Shown here: piece after piece, positions 34,095-46,351 of the stretch
How positions within the stretch are numbered: the first letter of the stretch is position 1
Layout: each line of letters opens with the position of its first letter
DNA from: Methylophilaceae bacterium
GTDB lineage: Bacteria > Pseudomonadota > Gammaproteobacteria > Burkholderiales > Methylophilaceae
Length of the DNA stretch: 64,000 nt
NCBI GenBank assembly: GCA_013141125.1
Contig: JABFRO010000002.1
Coordinates: 1-64,000, forward strand
Direction of reading: 5' to 3'
Notes under the pieces: model-generated
What the model saw: the letters and a program-made list of their open reading frames with translations, nothing else
Told to the model about the DNA's origin: nothing
Database searches by the model: none
Program-made: the position numbers and the translations under genes

Positions 34095-36401
34095 CTAAAC
34101 CTTCATCAGCGAATGGCGCATTTTCAATTTGCTCCAAAGTATAATCAATGCGGGAAGCATTAACAGCTCCATGATTTGACCGGCCAGCAAGCCACATGAA
34201 GCCAGCAAGCCAAAGTGTAGAGTGGGCTGAAAATCCGAGCTTACAAGCAGCAGGAACTGCGCAACTAAAAGCAAGGAAATGGCGACCACGGCTTTGCCTG
34301 ACGCTTCAAAGCTCCTTGCCAGGGAGAAAACCACACTATGGCCTTTCTCGCGTCGCTCCTGAAACTGGTGAAAGAAATGAATAGTGTCATCCACCGTAAT
34401 GCCCAGCACTACACTGGCGATGAGTACAGTGGCCATATCCAGCGGTATGCCGGTCACGCCCATCATGATGAAAATGAATGCCAGTGGAGCCAAATTAGGC
34501 AGCATGCTGATAACGGCAGCGGGTATGGATCGCCAAAGCAGCAGCATGATCAAAAAAATCTGCCCGAATGCGCCTAAAAAGCTATGCAGCTGGCCAGTGA
34601 CCAGCAGATCTTCCTGGTCTGAGAACAAACGGCCGCTACCACTAATTTGCCAAGTAATACCGGGCGTGTTGATTTTCGCTAAATGCGCTTCGATTTTTTG
34701 GATAACGGATTGAATGGCGTTGGCACCATGCACATTCACATTGAGCAAGATACGCGTGCGTTGATATTCGTTGTTAACCAGCTCCTGCAAGTCTTTACCA
34801 TCATAAATAAGCAGCAATTGACTGAGTAGCTTGCTGTTGTCAGGCAGCGCGCGCGAAGACGCATTTTCGCCATTAAATGCCCAATTCATTTCCTCCACAA
34901 CATCCATCATGGACATGGTGCGATCTACTTCCGGTAGCGTTTCAACCCAATCCTGAACAGACTTGAGCAGTTTCAATCGTTCGGCATCCTTGAACGCATC
35001 GCGCCCGGAGCCATCAACTATTATTTCCAGAGAAGTAATACCAGATAAACGATTTTCGATTAATTGGGTGGATTGCGTTAGAGAATGCGAACTATTGAAA
35101 AATTTCAGAAGATCAGATTCGGTTTGCACCTTGAGTATTTGCGGTGCAGCCAATACTCCCAACAGCGTAATAACAGCAACCACCCAAGCCGCATAGCGCA
35201 TGCTAAAACTTGCCAGGCCATAGGAGATAAGTTTGGTCCAGGCAAAACCGCCACCTTTTTTCGGCCAAACACCTCGGTCGTATGCGGCCAATAAAGGCGG
35301 AACCAGATAAAAAATCACCAGGTAAATCATCAAGGTACCAAATGCACTGACAATGCCAAATACTTGAATGGGCGGAATAGGCACCAAGACCAAACTAATC
35401 ATACCCGCTGCGGTACTTAACATATTAAACATGGCAGGTCTATGCACTACCTGCATGGCGCTGATTACGCGTTGGGCAGCGCCAGATTCAGTATTGCCCA
35501 AGCGCTGCATGGCGGCATAGAGATGAAGCATGTTGGCGATGGTATAGGCTGAAAGTAGCGTCGGCACCATCGCGGTAACCAAGGTATAGGGCTGACCTAT
35601 GGCCGAGATTAGTGCAACACAGCTCACCGTCACTGTGCTCATAGCCACAGCACCTATAATGACGGGCGGCCAACGCCCCACAACCCAGCGCAGCAATATC
35701 AAGCCCATCAACATGACCAGCGGTGTAAACAAGAGGCTGTCATGCAGCATGGAGCGCATTTCAGCAGTATCCAAGGCAACAGGACCCGCCACTGCCGCCA
35801 GATTAGCTTGCAGGTTTTCAGCGTTCACGGCTGCCTTAAATGCGCTTTCAATCGCCACACGCTGACGACTCTCTTGCAGCTTTTTCATACGCACTACAAT
35901 CGCCAGTGCTGAGCCATCCTTGGCCGCCAACCAGCCGGGCATGAAGCGATCTTGCAGCACCTTGAGTTTGCGTTGTGCCGGCGTGGTATCGTCGAGATTA
36001 CTAGGGTCAATCAGACGGCTTACTGTGAAGCCATCCGCGCTACCGGCGATATGGTCAACATTGGTTATCGCAAAAACCCGATCAACATTAGGCTGCTTCT
36101 CTAAACGCTGACTAACTCGGTCAAGAGCGGCCAGAAACTCTTTGGAATAAAGATTATTTCCGGTGAATAAGCCGATGAGCACTTCATCGGTAGGAAACTC
36201 TGTACGCAGTTGACGATCCAGAATAACGGCAGGCGCGGTTTTGGGAAAATATAACTCGGGCGCATTATTGAATTCAAGGTGTAGCAAAAAAGCTCCAGCC
36301 ACCAAATGTATGAGAACGATCAAGCCCAATGCAAGCTTTAGGCTTAGGAGTTTAGGCTGCAGCAAAAATTGTTTTATGGCTTTCATGTTAAATTTCCGCA
36401 T
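34095..36401 (-). CDS. RND transporter of the MMPL/HAE3 type
   Basis: A 768-residue inner-membrane protein with a two-fold repeat. Each half has one TM helix, a periplasmic domain and a block of five TM helices (first block about residues 220-400, second about 600-760). MVPTLLSAYTIANMLHLYAA and VLIASVVLGITVDDTIHFFH carry the polar residues of the proton relay. At this length it belongs with HAE2/HAE3/MMPL-type carriers, which move lipids, hopanoids or other hydrophobes rather than drugs. No adaptor gene is adjacent. A beta-barrel-like gene and a LolA-like gene nearby on the same strand suggest the partners. An ATG at 36386 is an alternative start. Confidence 0.88.
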   Translation of the reverse strand: MRKFNMKAIKQFLLQPKLLSLKLALGLIVLIHLVAGAFLLHLEFNNAPELYFPKTAPAVILDRQLRTEFPTDEVLIGLFTGNNLYSKEFLAALDRVSQRLEKQPNVDRVFAITNVDHIAGSADGFTVSRLIDPSNLDDTTPAQRKLKVLQDRFMPGWLAAKDGSALAIVVRMKKLQESRQRVAIESAFKAAVNAENLQANLAAVAGPVALDTAEMRSMLHDSLLFTPLVMLMGLILLRWVVGRWPPVIIGAVAMSTVTVSCVALISAIGQPYTLVTAMVPTLLSAYTIANMLHLYAAMQRLGNTESGAAQRVISAMQVVHRPAMFNMLSTAAGMISLVLVPIPPIQVFGIVSAFGTLMIYLVIFYLVPPLLAAYDRGVWPKKGGGFAWTKLISYGLASFSMRYAAWVVAVITLLGVLAAPQILKVQTESDLLKFFNSSHSLTQSTQLIENRLSGITSLEIIVDGSGRDAFKDAERLKLLKSVQDWVETLPEVDRTMSMMDVVEEMNWAFNGENASSRALPDNSKLLSQLLLIYDGKDLQELVNNEYQRTRILLNVNVHGANAIQSVIQKIEAHLAKINTPGITWQISGSGRLFSDQEDLLVTGQLHSFLGAFGQIFLIMLLLWRSIPAAVISMLPNLAPLAFIFIMMGVTGIPLDMATVLIASVVLGITVDDTIHFFHQFQERREKGHSVVFSLARSFEASGKAVVAISLLLVAQFLLLVSSDFQPTLHFGLLASCGLLAGQIMELLMLPALIILWSKLKMRHSLMKV

Positions 36402-36573
36402 CGTTTCATCAACTTACTATCGGTTAATTTGTAATTTTCTTGATTTGAATATAGCATAGTTGCAAGTGCTTCCAATACAAAACATCTCTCACATAGCTCG
36501 TGTTAGTAGTGCTTCAATCAATACACTATAATTTGCCCCTTGGGATTATCATCATTAAGCTAAGGCCGTGAAT

Positions 36574-37521
36574 ATGGATCAAATCAAACCGAATATGTTT
36601 ACGCAACTTCATATTGACGTTGCCCGCAACTCGACCGATGATTTTAATTTATTTCATGACAGCCGAAAGTGGCAAAAGATAAGAGACAATCCGTTTAATG
36701 GTGCAATTACCTTGGGTTTCCAACTGGAATCAATGATTGAAGGCAAGATTGCGGAATTTCGCAATTGGCGAAATGAGGAGCCGCTTATCTCGCAATATGG
36801 GCTGAATTTTAGCAATTATCAGTTTAACTTCGCCGATGCCATTAAGCCTGATCAGTTACTCGAAGTCGAGATCAAGGCATCACAATTTAAAGCTGAGCCA
36901 TTACCTACGCTGAGTAATCGAGTTCTTGTTAAAAGTAATAATAAATTGGCTTTAATCGGTTATAAAAGAGAGACGACGGAGCCACTTTACCTTGGCAACG
37001 CCGATCTCTCATGGGTTGGAGAACTCAAATATCAAGCTGATCGTAGTTTTTTAGACAGGGGCTATTTTTTAAAACGCAAGTTTATGATGACCAGTAATGC
37101 CAAAAATTTCTTATGCGGTTCACTGCGCGATCAAACTTTGTACTTTGATGAGGTAGAAGATAAGGTCATCTTTCCAGAGATATTTCCCTGTGCTTTATTG
37201 TCCAGTGCGTTGCTGGAAAAGGCTTTAAAGAAAGGTCACGACTTTGAACGTAACCCCATGGTTTATACCGCGCATAAAATTTGTGTGGATAAATGTTATT
37301 TAAAGCAGCTTAAAAGCAATGATGCGCTGCATATTTTAATCAGAACGGCGGAAAACTGCGCCGAACATGATTTTGGTGAATTAAACGCCACTTCGCTGGA
37401 ATTTGAATGTTACGGTTTGTTTGGAGACGACAATCGAATTTTATTCAGAGCGTTAATCTCACTGGCGCCATTGGCGTTTGTTATCAAGGCGATTGGAGCA
37501 GAAAATTCTGCAGCCGTTTAA
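36574..37521 (+). CDS. hot-dog (MaoC-like) fold protein, putative
   Basis: A 315-residue protein of unknown role. The N-terminal half has DVARNSTDDFNLFHDSRKW and then NPFNGAITLGFQLESMIEG, which resembles the catalytic loop of (R)-hydratases (D-x-N-x-x-H followed by a Gly-rich helix). A second, weaker half (about residues 170-310) may be another hot-dog domain. This would suggest acyl-thioester binding. The assignment is tentative. The ATG at 36574 sits at a proper distance from AAGG, whereas the GTG at 36568 is too close. It is divergent from the RND gene and its stop overlaps, tail to tail, the stop of the barrel gene. Confidence 0.55.
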   Translation: MDQIKPNMFTQLHIDVARNSTDDFNLFHDSRKWQKIRDNPFNGAITLGFQLESMIEGKIAEFRNWRNEEPLISQYGLNFSNYQFNFADAIKPDQLLEVEIKASQFKAEPLPTLSNRVLVKSNNKLALIGYKRETTEPLYLGNADLSWVGELKYQADRSFLDRGYFLKRKFMMTSNAKNFLCGSLRDQTLYFDEVEDKVIFPEIFPCALLSSALLEKALKKGHDFERNPMVYTAHKICVDKCYLKQLKSNDALHILIRTAENCAEHDFGELNATSLEFECYGLFGDDNRILFRALISLAPLAFVIKAIGAENSAAV

Positions 37522-38834
37522 AACTTGGCCTGCCAACCCAATACTATCAAATCATCATGCTTGTAATATCCACCCAGGGTTTGTGGTGAGCCGCTGAACA
37601 CATGCGCGGCCAGAAAAAACTCATGTTGATCGATGCCGGTATAAGTCAACTTTGGATTCAAATACACATCGTGTTTATCCAGCCCGCTAATAAAGCGGAA
37701 ATTGGCGCGCCAACGACCTTGTGCAAAGGGATGCTCCACCTCGCCTGTAAGCGCATAAAACTGGCTTCTATCCAAGGTTGGCGTACTCACAAATATTTTA
37801 TGCGCAGCGACTTGCAAGGTGACGCGAGTATCACTATCGCCGGGGAAAAATTCCGTACCCAGCACCAGATCAAGCGCTTGTTCGGTGCGGTACTGGAAGC
37901 TGCGCGTGGTAACCGGTGCATCGCTGCTCCAGGTGGCCTCCATGCGCCAGGTAGCACCTGCTTTTTGCGTTTCCAGCTCGCCACCCAGCACCCAGCTGAA
38001 AGGGTGAATAGCCGTTAGCAAAGCGGGCGACATCTGGTAGTAAGGTTGAGATTGTCGTATGCGTTGCAGACTAAGGCCGTAATCCAGCCCGGCACCTGTG
38101 CGGGTCAGGCGCACACCACCACCACCGCTGCCATGCACCTCTTCACGCACTTGCGCGCCAATCAATGCTGGCACATTGCCTATCCCCAACATACGGCCAT
38201 TGATTCTGTCCAGCGGACTCCAGGCACTACTCTGGTGTGGCATGACGGCCGCATCGAATATGGGTAGCCACACCGCATCCACTTTGTAATCACCTGCAAA
38301 ATGTTCCAGGCGTAACGCTGGGACCGCACGACGGCGTTCAGGTAGCCGACCGAGAAAAGAACGTGACAAATCAGAACGGCTCATGCGGTCAATTGGAGAT
38401 ATTTCATCAACCCGACCCCATAGTACATTCTGCGTACCGGCGGTAATGCGTGTATTGTCGCCCCGCCAGCGCAGATAGTTTTCCGTGTAATCCAACTGTG
38501 TCCTGACAAAACCCGGCGTTCCCGTCTGCGCATAAGTATCTAAACGGCCACCCAGCACGAACTCCCATGCACCTGATTTACCTTTTACGCTGACAGCTCC
38601 ATGTAAATAGGTGTCGGTTGAGATGTTGGCATTATCCGCAAAAGGGCCAAATTCAATGCGAAGATCATCAACTTTGAAATTCACACCCGCTATAGAATTT
38701 GTATTTTCCCAGCTTTTTGTAACGCTTGTGACATCTTCAACAGGAAGATCATCAGCGGCAATGGCAAATGAAAAACTAGCTTGTATTAGAAATACGCAGG
38801 CTAATTTACTCGCCCAAATAACAGCATACTGCAT
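37518..38834 (-). CDS. outer-membrane beta-barrel-like protein (DUF1302-like)
   Basis: A 438-residue protein with a signal peptide (cleavage near FAIAADDLP). The mature part has alternating hydrophobic and polar strands, such as GAWEFVLGGRLDTYAQ, YLRWRGDNTRITAGTQNVLW and FFLAAHVFSGSPQTLGGYYK, and ends in an aromatic residue (LGWQAKF) as outer-membrane barrels do. WGRVDEISPIDRMSRSD resembles DUF1302-type proteins that accompany MMPL-like RND transporters. It probably forms an outer-membrane part of that export path, which is inference. A LolA-like gene lies upstream on the same strand. Confidence 0.7.
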   Translation of the reverse strand: MQYAVIWASKLACVFLIQASFSFAIAADDLPVEDVTSVTKSWENTNSIAGVNFKVDDLRIEFGPFADNANISTDTYLHGAVSVKGKSGAWEFVLGGRLDTYAQTGTPGFVRTQLDYTENYLRWRGDNTRITAGTQNVLWGRVDEISPIDRMSRSDLSRSFLGRLPERRRAVPALRLEHFAGDYKVDAVWLPIFDAAVMPHQSSAWSPLDRINGRMLGIGNVPALIGAQVREEVHGSGGGGVRLTRTGAGLDYGLSLQRIRQSQPYYQMSPALLTAIHPFSWVLGGELETQKAGATWRMEATWSSDAPVTTRSFQYRTEQALDLVLGTEFFPGDSDTRVTLQVAAHKIFVSTPTLDRSQFYALTGEVEHPFAQGRWRANFRFISGLDKHDVYLNPKLTYTGIDQHEFFLAAHVFSGSPQTLGGYYKHDDLIVLGWQAKF

Positions 38835-38949
38835 GGATTAGTCTCTATAATTTCAAATTATCAATGGTGGGCGAGGTGATTATTTTATTTTTAATAAAAC
38901 AATCACCTTTAATTATAGCTTGGGGGAAATTTGCTAAGTAGCAATACAA

Positions 38950-39783
38950 TCAAGGCCGATACTCCTTCTCCGCATTTACATCTTCCAGCACTTGCGAGGT
39001 AAACAAGCGGGCGGGTAAATGCTTATCATAAACCATGCGACCAAGCGTCAATCTTGTTTCATGGCCATTACTCAAATCCGTCAGCGTACTATCCATCACT
39101 GTCCAAAAGCCTTGAACTTTTTCTTTTTTATTGACTATCAGGCGCTTGCTAGGTTGATTTTCCTGCTTCTCAAAGAAATCTATACGCAACGGGAGCAAGG
39201 TTACCGGATCAATCCAGCTTACGCGTTTAACATAGACGGAATTGCCAGCTTCTGTAGGAATACTCTCCAAAACATCGCAAGTCACTCCGGCGATGGTTTC
39301 ATGGCCAATAATGCGATGTTGATCCTTGCTGACTTTGCGGTCACGCAAATCTTCGAAATAATAATCGGAATTAACGAAGCGGCCGCCTTTACGATTGGAA
39401 TCTATGCGTCGTACCCGCTCCAGTGCGGGTAAATAGATCCATTGATTGGTGTCGGCATTCATGCCATCAACCGTTAATAAGCCGGTACCCTCAATGTCTG
39501 CCGGCTCTATAAAGCGAATCAAGGTTGATACTTCAGCCTGTTTTTTGTCCAAGCGATAAAGCATCATTTTCCTTACACGCGGGTTACGTCCTTTTTCTGT
39601 CAATATCATGGTAACTACAGAAGAAGCATCTTCGCCATCCGGACGATCATAAATGCGTTGCGCCAGTTCATTTCCTGCTGTATCGGCCCAAGCCTGGTTG
39701 GAAACAAGAATCAGGCCAGCGCAAGCCAGCAGAATAATACGTAACGGCATTTGCCTAATTAGCCCAGGAATTAAATGTTTCAT
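38950..39783 (-). CDS. outer membrane lipoprotein-sorting (LolA-like, COG2834) protein
   Basis: A 277-residue periplasmic protein. After a signal peptide (cleavage after AWA) comes a domain with the COG2834 phrases ASSVVTMILTEKGRNPRVRK, GTGLLTVDGMNADTNQWIYL, LERVRRIDSNRKGGRFVNSD and DYYFEDLRDRKVSKDQH, close to the type encoded beside MMPL-like transporters. LolA-like folds hold lipid acyl chains, so it may shuttle a lipid between the RND protein and the outer membrane. The start at 39783 is favoured by AAGGAGGG four bases upstream; a longer frame to 39819 has no such site. Confidence 0.8.
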   Translation of the reverse strand: MKHLIPGLIRQMPLRIILLACAGLILVSNQAWADTAGNELAQRIYDRPDGEDASSVVTMILTEKGRNPRVRKMMLYRLDKKQAEVSTLIRFIEPADIEGTGLLTVDGMNADTNQWIYLPALERVRRIDSNRKGGRFVNSDYYFEDLRDRKVSKDQHRIIGHETIAGVTCDVLESIPTEAGNSVYVKRVSWIDPVTLLPLRIDFFEKQENQPSKRLIVNKKEKVQGFWTVMDSTLTDLSNGHETRLTLGRMVYDKHLPARLFTSQVLEDVNAEKEYRP

Positions 39784-40290
39784 TTTGCCCTCCTTATTCG
39801 AAGTATATGCGTTAATCATTAGCGGAAAGTACGATCAGTTACTTTAGAGTTGAGTCCGCCGGAGCTAAAAATCTTGCGTTCGCTGATTTAGCTTGAGTAT
39901 GCAACTTTCTGCAGATGAATGTCGGGGCTCAAGTGTTAACGCCACTTAACCGATCAAATAAAATGTGGCAGGAATATATCCTGATAAGTGGTTCATCTCT
40001 AGGCTACGATACCAGAATTGTGGACTGAAACAAGCCGCTTGGAAATAAAGTAATATTGCGAAAAAACAGGTATCAACAAATTAATAATTTTATGTAAGTT
40101 TACGCGTAATCATTCAATGCTTATCGTACAGAAATTTGCGTGTAAAAATCGCATTTGTAAGCGTAGACTGAACAGGAAAAGTAACGTGCGGTTACAGCTA
40201 ACCTTCATCACAAATTGCGGGCAACTTAACCCGCAGAGATGAGCACTTGACTGTCAAACTTGAATCCACCCTAAATAAAGTGAACTTAAA
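39784..40290. other. gene-free stretch
   Basis: About 500 bases between two divergent genes, AT-rich and without an open frame I can support. A short GCGGGcaacttaaCCCGC hairpin lies near 40218-40235. I see no clear promoter pair, repeat or RNA gene. Confidence 0.4.
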
Positions 40291-41040
40291 ATGTCGGAAG
40301 ATAATATTAACCAAAAATTAGCCGTTTTAATTGATGCAGATAATGCGCAGCCTGCTATCAATGAAATGCTATTTGCTGAAATTGCTAAATTTGGTACAGC
40401 CAATGTCAAGCGCATTTATGGTGACTGGACAACGCCGAATCTTGGTAAATGGAAAGAAGTTTTATTACATCACTCCATCCAGCCCATCCAGCAATTCCGT
40501 TATACCACTGGCAAAAATGCCACGGATAGCGCCCTGATTATTGATGCCATGGATTTGCTTTATACCCGACGTTTTGATGGCTTTTGCATTGTTTCCAGTG
40601 ATAGTGATTTTACCCGACTGGCTTCGCGTATCAGAGAAGAAGGACTTACTGTATACGGCTTTGGTGAACGTAAAACGCCTTCCCCGTTTGTTGCCGCTTG
40701 CGACCGCTTTATCTATACCGAAGTACTCTCGGTAAAAGAAGATGACAGCACCGCCACCACCAAAATTCCAGCCAACAAGCTCAAGATGGATACCAAGCTG
40801 ACCAATCTTCTGCGCGATGCGGTTGAAGCCTCGTCCGATGAAAGCGGCTGGGCTCTCATGAACTCCATAGGCAGTTATCTGGCCAAACAAGCGCCAGATT
40901 TTGACCCGCGCAATTACGGTTATCAAAAACTGACGGATCTTGCAACTGAGATACAGCTATTTGATGTAGATAAACGCACTCACAGCAACGGGACTTCCTA
41001 CTCTGTTTATTTGAAAGACAAGCGCAAAATATCGCCTTAA
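40291..41040 (+). CDS. NYN-domain (PIN-like) putative ribonuclease with OST-HTH/LOTUS domain
   Basis: A 249-residue cytosolic protein. The NYN domain (residues about 8-150) shows the acidic metal-binding positions LAVLIDADNAQ, TDSALIIDAMDLL and FCIVSSDSDFTRLASRIRE. The C-terminal part (about 165-245) fits an OST-HTH/LOTUS module (TNLLRDAVEASSDESGWALM, SIGSYLAKQAPDFDPRNYGY). The pair of domains is typical of LabA/MARF1-like proteins thought to cleave or bind RNA. It stands alone, so its target is unknown. Confidence 0.85.
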   Translation: MSEDNINQKLAVLIDADNAQPAINEMLFAEIAKFGTANVKRIYGDWTTPNLGKWKEVLLHHSIQPIQQFRYTTGKNATDSALIIDAMDLLYTRRFDGFCIVSSDSDFTRLASRIREEGLTVYGFGERKTPSPFVAACDRFIYTEVLSVKEDDSTATTKIPANKLKMDTKLTNLLRDAVEASSDESGWALMNSIGSYLAKQAPDFDPRNYGYQKLTDLATEIQLFDVDKRTHSNGTSYSVYLKDKRKISP

Positions 41041-41292
41041 AATACATTAACTTAGCTAACTAAAGCGTTATTACTCAGCAATATTGCACACTTAATAGAA
41101 GTTTAGATAACCCGATCAAAATTGCCGAAGGCTAGTGCCAACAGCCAAGTTAAACAGCCTAGGTTCTCATGCTATGCTGAAAGATACACTAGAAAATTAC
41201 CAACTTGAGTTTATGCAGGACAGATGCATTTTTATCACAAAAAAACGAGTGTTTGCACTATTTTAGCCCCTACCTACCCCATCTCTACAACG

Positions 41293-43800
<2,508 letters not shown>

Positions 43801-44904
43801 TTAAATGCGCATGGGCATTACTACATATTTGTAATCATCATTGTCTGGTATTGTTATCAAGCAACTACTGCTCGCATTGGTGAAATTAAAAGTGATTTTT
43901 TCATTTTCAATATTATTCAGCACGTCTATGATATAAGTGACATTAAACCCCATATCCAGGCAGTCACCTACGTAATCAATTTCCAATTCCTCTTCAGCTT
44001 CTTCCTGCTCGTTGTTCGTACTAATTAATTTAAGATTATTCTCGTTTAAAATCAAACGGATACCACGTAATTTTTCATACGATAAAATGGATACTCGCTG
44101 CATGGAAAATAAAATGGATTTTCGATCAATGGTAAATGAATTCAGGCTGCTACTTGGTATAACTCTCGAATAATCAGGAAACTTTCCATCAATTATTTTT
44201 GAAATCAGCTTAATCTGGCCAAGATTAAATTTGATTTGTCCTGCTCTTATTTCTATAACAAGCTCTGATTCATCATCACCAAGCAGTTTACATAATTCAA
44301 CCACGGTTTTACGCGGCAAAATCAATTCTTGTTTTTCGTAGCTTTCTTCCAGCGTTGTTGTGATGAAACTTAAACGATGACCATCAGTACCAACGAGATT
44401 AATTTTATTCTCATTGATTTCAAACAATAATCCATTTAAATAATATCGAATGTCTTGTTGAGCCATGGCAAACTCAACTTTTTTGAATAAATTCTTCAAT
44501 TTATTCTGGCCTATTCTAACCACCGTAGTTGCGCTGCCTGGTGCGCTGGTCATTACTGGATAATCTGTAGCCGGTAAAGTTTGCAGATTAAAACGGCTTT
44601 TACCTGCCTTTAATTGTATACGACCCTCCTGAGGTATCAGGTTAATCTCACTAGATTCAGGCAACGAACGACATATATCCAACAGTTTTTTTGCCGAAAT
44701 AGTAGTACTTAATTCCTCATCCCCAATTTTTTCTACCGATAGTGAAATCTGCATTTCCAAATCGGTAGCTGTAATAGATAATTTATCCTGCTTGGCTTCC
44801 AACAATAAATTGGAAAGAATCGGCAAAGTATGTCGTCTTTCAACAATACCACTCACAGAAACCAGTGGCTTTAACAATGCATCACGATCAATTTTTATGC
44901 TCAT
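43801..44904 (-). CDS. dnaN: DNA polymerase III beta subunit (sliding clamp)
   Basis: A 367-residue clamp monomer of the standard length with three similar domains. MSIKIDRDALLKPLVSVSGI opens the family sequence, RHTLPILSNLLLEA and LLDICRSLPESSEI follow, and the C-terminal VVMPMRI closes it. Two copies form a ring that tethers the replicative polymerase. It is also the platform for Hda, encoded at 2303-2947. It sits downstream of dnaA (64-base gap), the usual operon order. Confidence 0.96.
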   Translation of the reverse strand: MSIKIDRDALLKPLVSVSGIVERRHTLPILSNLLLEAKQDKLSITATDLEMQISLSVEKIGDEELSTTISAKKLLDICRSLPESSEINLIPQEGRIQLKAGKSRFNLQTLPATDYPVMTSAPGSATTVVRIGQNKLKNLFKKVEFAMAQQDIRYYLNGLLFEINENKINLVGTDGHRLSFITTTLEESYEKQELILPRKTVVELCKLLGDDESELVIEIRAGQIKFNLGQIKLISKIIDGKFPDYSRVIPSSSLNSFTIDRKSILFSMQRVSILSYEKLRGIRLILNENNLKLISTNNEQEEAEEELEIDYVGDCLDMGFNVTYIIDVLNNIENEKITFNFTNASSSCLITIPDNDDYKYVVMPMRI

Positions 44905-44968
44905 ATTTAAAACCTAAATAAAATTATATGTCACTGGTAACTATTTGATTAAATTATTTTTATTGCTA

Positions 44969-46351
44969 TCAACCTCGTATTACTTGGGTCAAAAATGCAA
45001 TATCTCGTGCGGTAACAGAATCGTTTTGGCGAAGTTGCTCTATTTCTTCGCATGCATGCATGACTGTCGTATGGTGTCGACTACCAAAGGCTTCGCCAAT
45101 TTCAGGGAAGCTATGATTAGTCAATTCTCGCGCTAATGCCATAGCAATCTGACGTGGCCTGACTAAATTACGCGAGCGTTTTTTACTATACATTTCTGCC
45201 ACTTTTATTTTGTAATAATCTGCAACTGTTTTTTGTATGTTTTCCATGGTGATTTGCCTGCCACGAACAGCAATTAAATCCTTTAGTGCTTCTTTGGCTA
45301 AAATTACGTCCGCTTTATGACCGGTAAATTTAGCCATGGCAATAATACGATTCAACGCACCTTCCAGCTCTCTGACGTTGGAACGGATTTGTTTGGCGAT
45401 AAAAAATGCCACATCTTCATGTAAATCAAATTTTAAAGCCTCTGCTTTTTTAAGCACAATAGCTACGCGCATTTCCAATTCCGGCGGTTCTATTGCGACT
45501 GTTAAACCCCAACTAAATCGTGTGCGTAAGCGTTCATCCACATCTGCAATTTCTTTGGGATAAGTGTCACAGGTAATGATAATTTGTTTTTTAGCTTCAA
45601 TTAATGAATTAAACGCATAAAAAAACTCTTCCTGCGTACGCGTTTTTTTTGCAAAAAACTGAATGTCATCAATCAACAATAAATCCAGTGAATGGTATTG
45701 TTGCTTGAATTGATCAAACGCTTTGTTTTCATAGGCTTTTACTACATCCGACACATAACGTTCCGCATGCAAATAACGTACTTTTGCCTGTGGATTGTGA
45801 AATTTCAGACTATTGCCGATTGCTTGCAATAAATGCGTTTTGCCTAAACCTACGCCGCCATAAATAAATAAGGGGTTATAAGTAGCTCCGGGGTATTCAG
45901 CCACTTGTATCGCCGCCGCACGTGCTAATTGGTTTGCGCGACCGGTAACAAAATTATCAAAATTGAAATAGGGATTCAATCCACTTGAATCCGAAATATC
46001 ACTGGTTAATATTTTTCTTTTAATGACAGGCGCTGTAATAATTTTATCCTGGTCAGATGCCTCAATTATTTGCGGTTTCTCTGTTACCACACTTGGTTCA
46101 TCTACAGAAGCACGTACTTCTAATAAGACCAATTCTATTTTGATAGTAAAAGATAATAACTCAACAGCCTGTTGTTCAATTTTGCGTAAAAAACGATCTT
46201 TTACCCATTGCAATACAAAACGATTAGGCGCTAATAAACGTAATACATTATCTTCAGTCTCAAATTTAAGAGGTTTAATCCAGGTATTAAATTGTTGCAC
46301 TGATAATTCTTGTTGAAAACGCTCAAGACAATTTGGCCAGAAGTTTTCCAT
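44969..46351 (-). CDS. dnaA: chromosomal replication initiator DnaA
   Basis: A 460-residue initiator. Domain I is at the N-terminus (FWPNCLERFQQELSVQQFNT, WIKPL). Domain III has NFVTGRANQLARAAA, Walker A GGVGLGKTHLLQAIGN and Walker B LLLIDDIQFFAKK. Domain IV has the DNA-binding RPRQIAMALARELTNHSFPE and FGSRHHTTVMHACEEI motifs. It binds DnaA boxes and opens oriC. It is first in the dnaA-dnaN-gyrB run and is transcribed away from the adjacent origin region. Confidence 0.97.
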   Translation of the reverse strand: MENFWPNCLERFQQELSVQQFNTWIKPLKFETEDNVLRLLAPNRFVLQWVKDRFLRKIEQQAVELLSFTIKIELVLLEVRASVDEPSVVTEKPQIIEASDQDKIITAPVIKRKILTSDISDSSGLNPYFNFDNFVTGRANQLARAAAIQVAEYPGATYNPLFIYGGVGLGKTHLLQAIGNSLKFHNPQAKVRYLHAERYVSDVVKAYENKAFDQFKQQYHSLDLLLIDDIQFFAKKTRTQEEFFYAFNSLIEAKKQIIITCDTYPKEIADVDERLRTRFSWGLTVAIEPPELEMRVAIVLKKAEALKFDLHEDVAFFIAKQIRSNVRELEGALNRIIAMAKFTGHKADVILAKEALKDLIAVRGRQITMENIQKTVADYYKIKVAEMYSKKRSRNLVRPRQIAMALARELTNHSFPEIGEAFGSRHHTTVMHACEEIEQLRQNDSVTARDIAFLTQVIRG

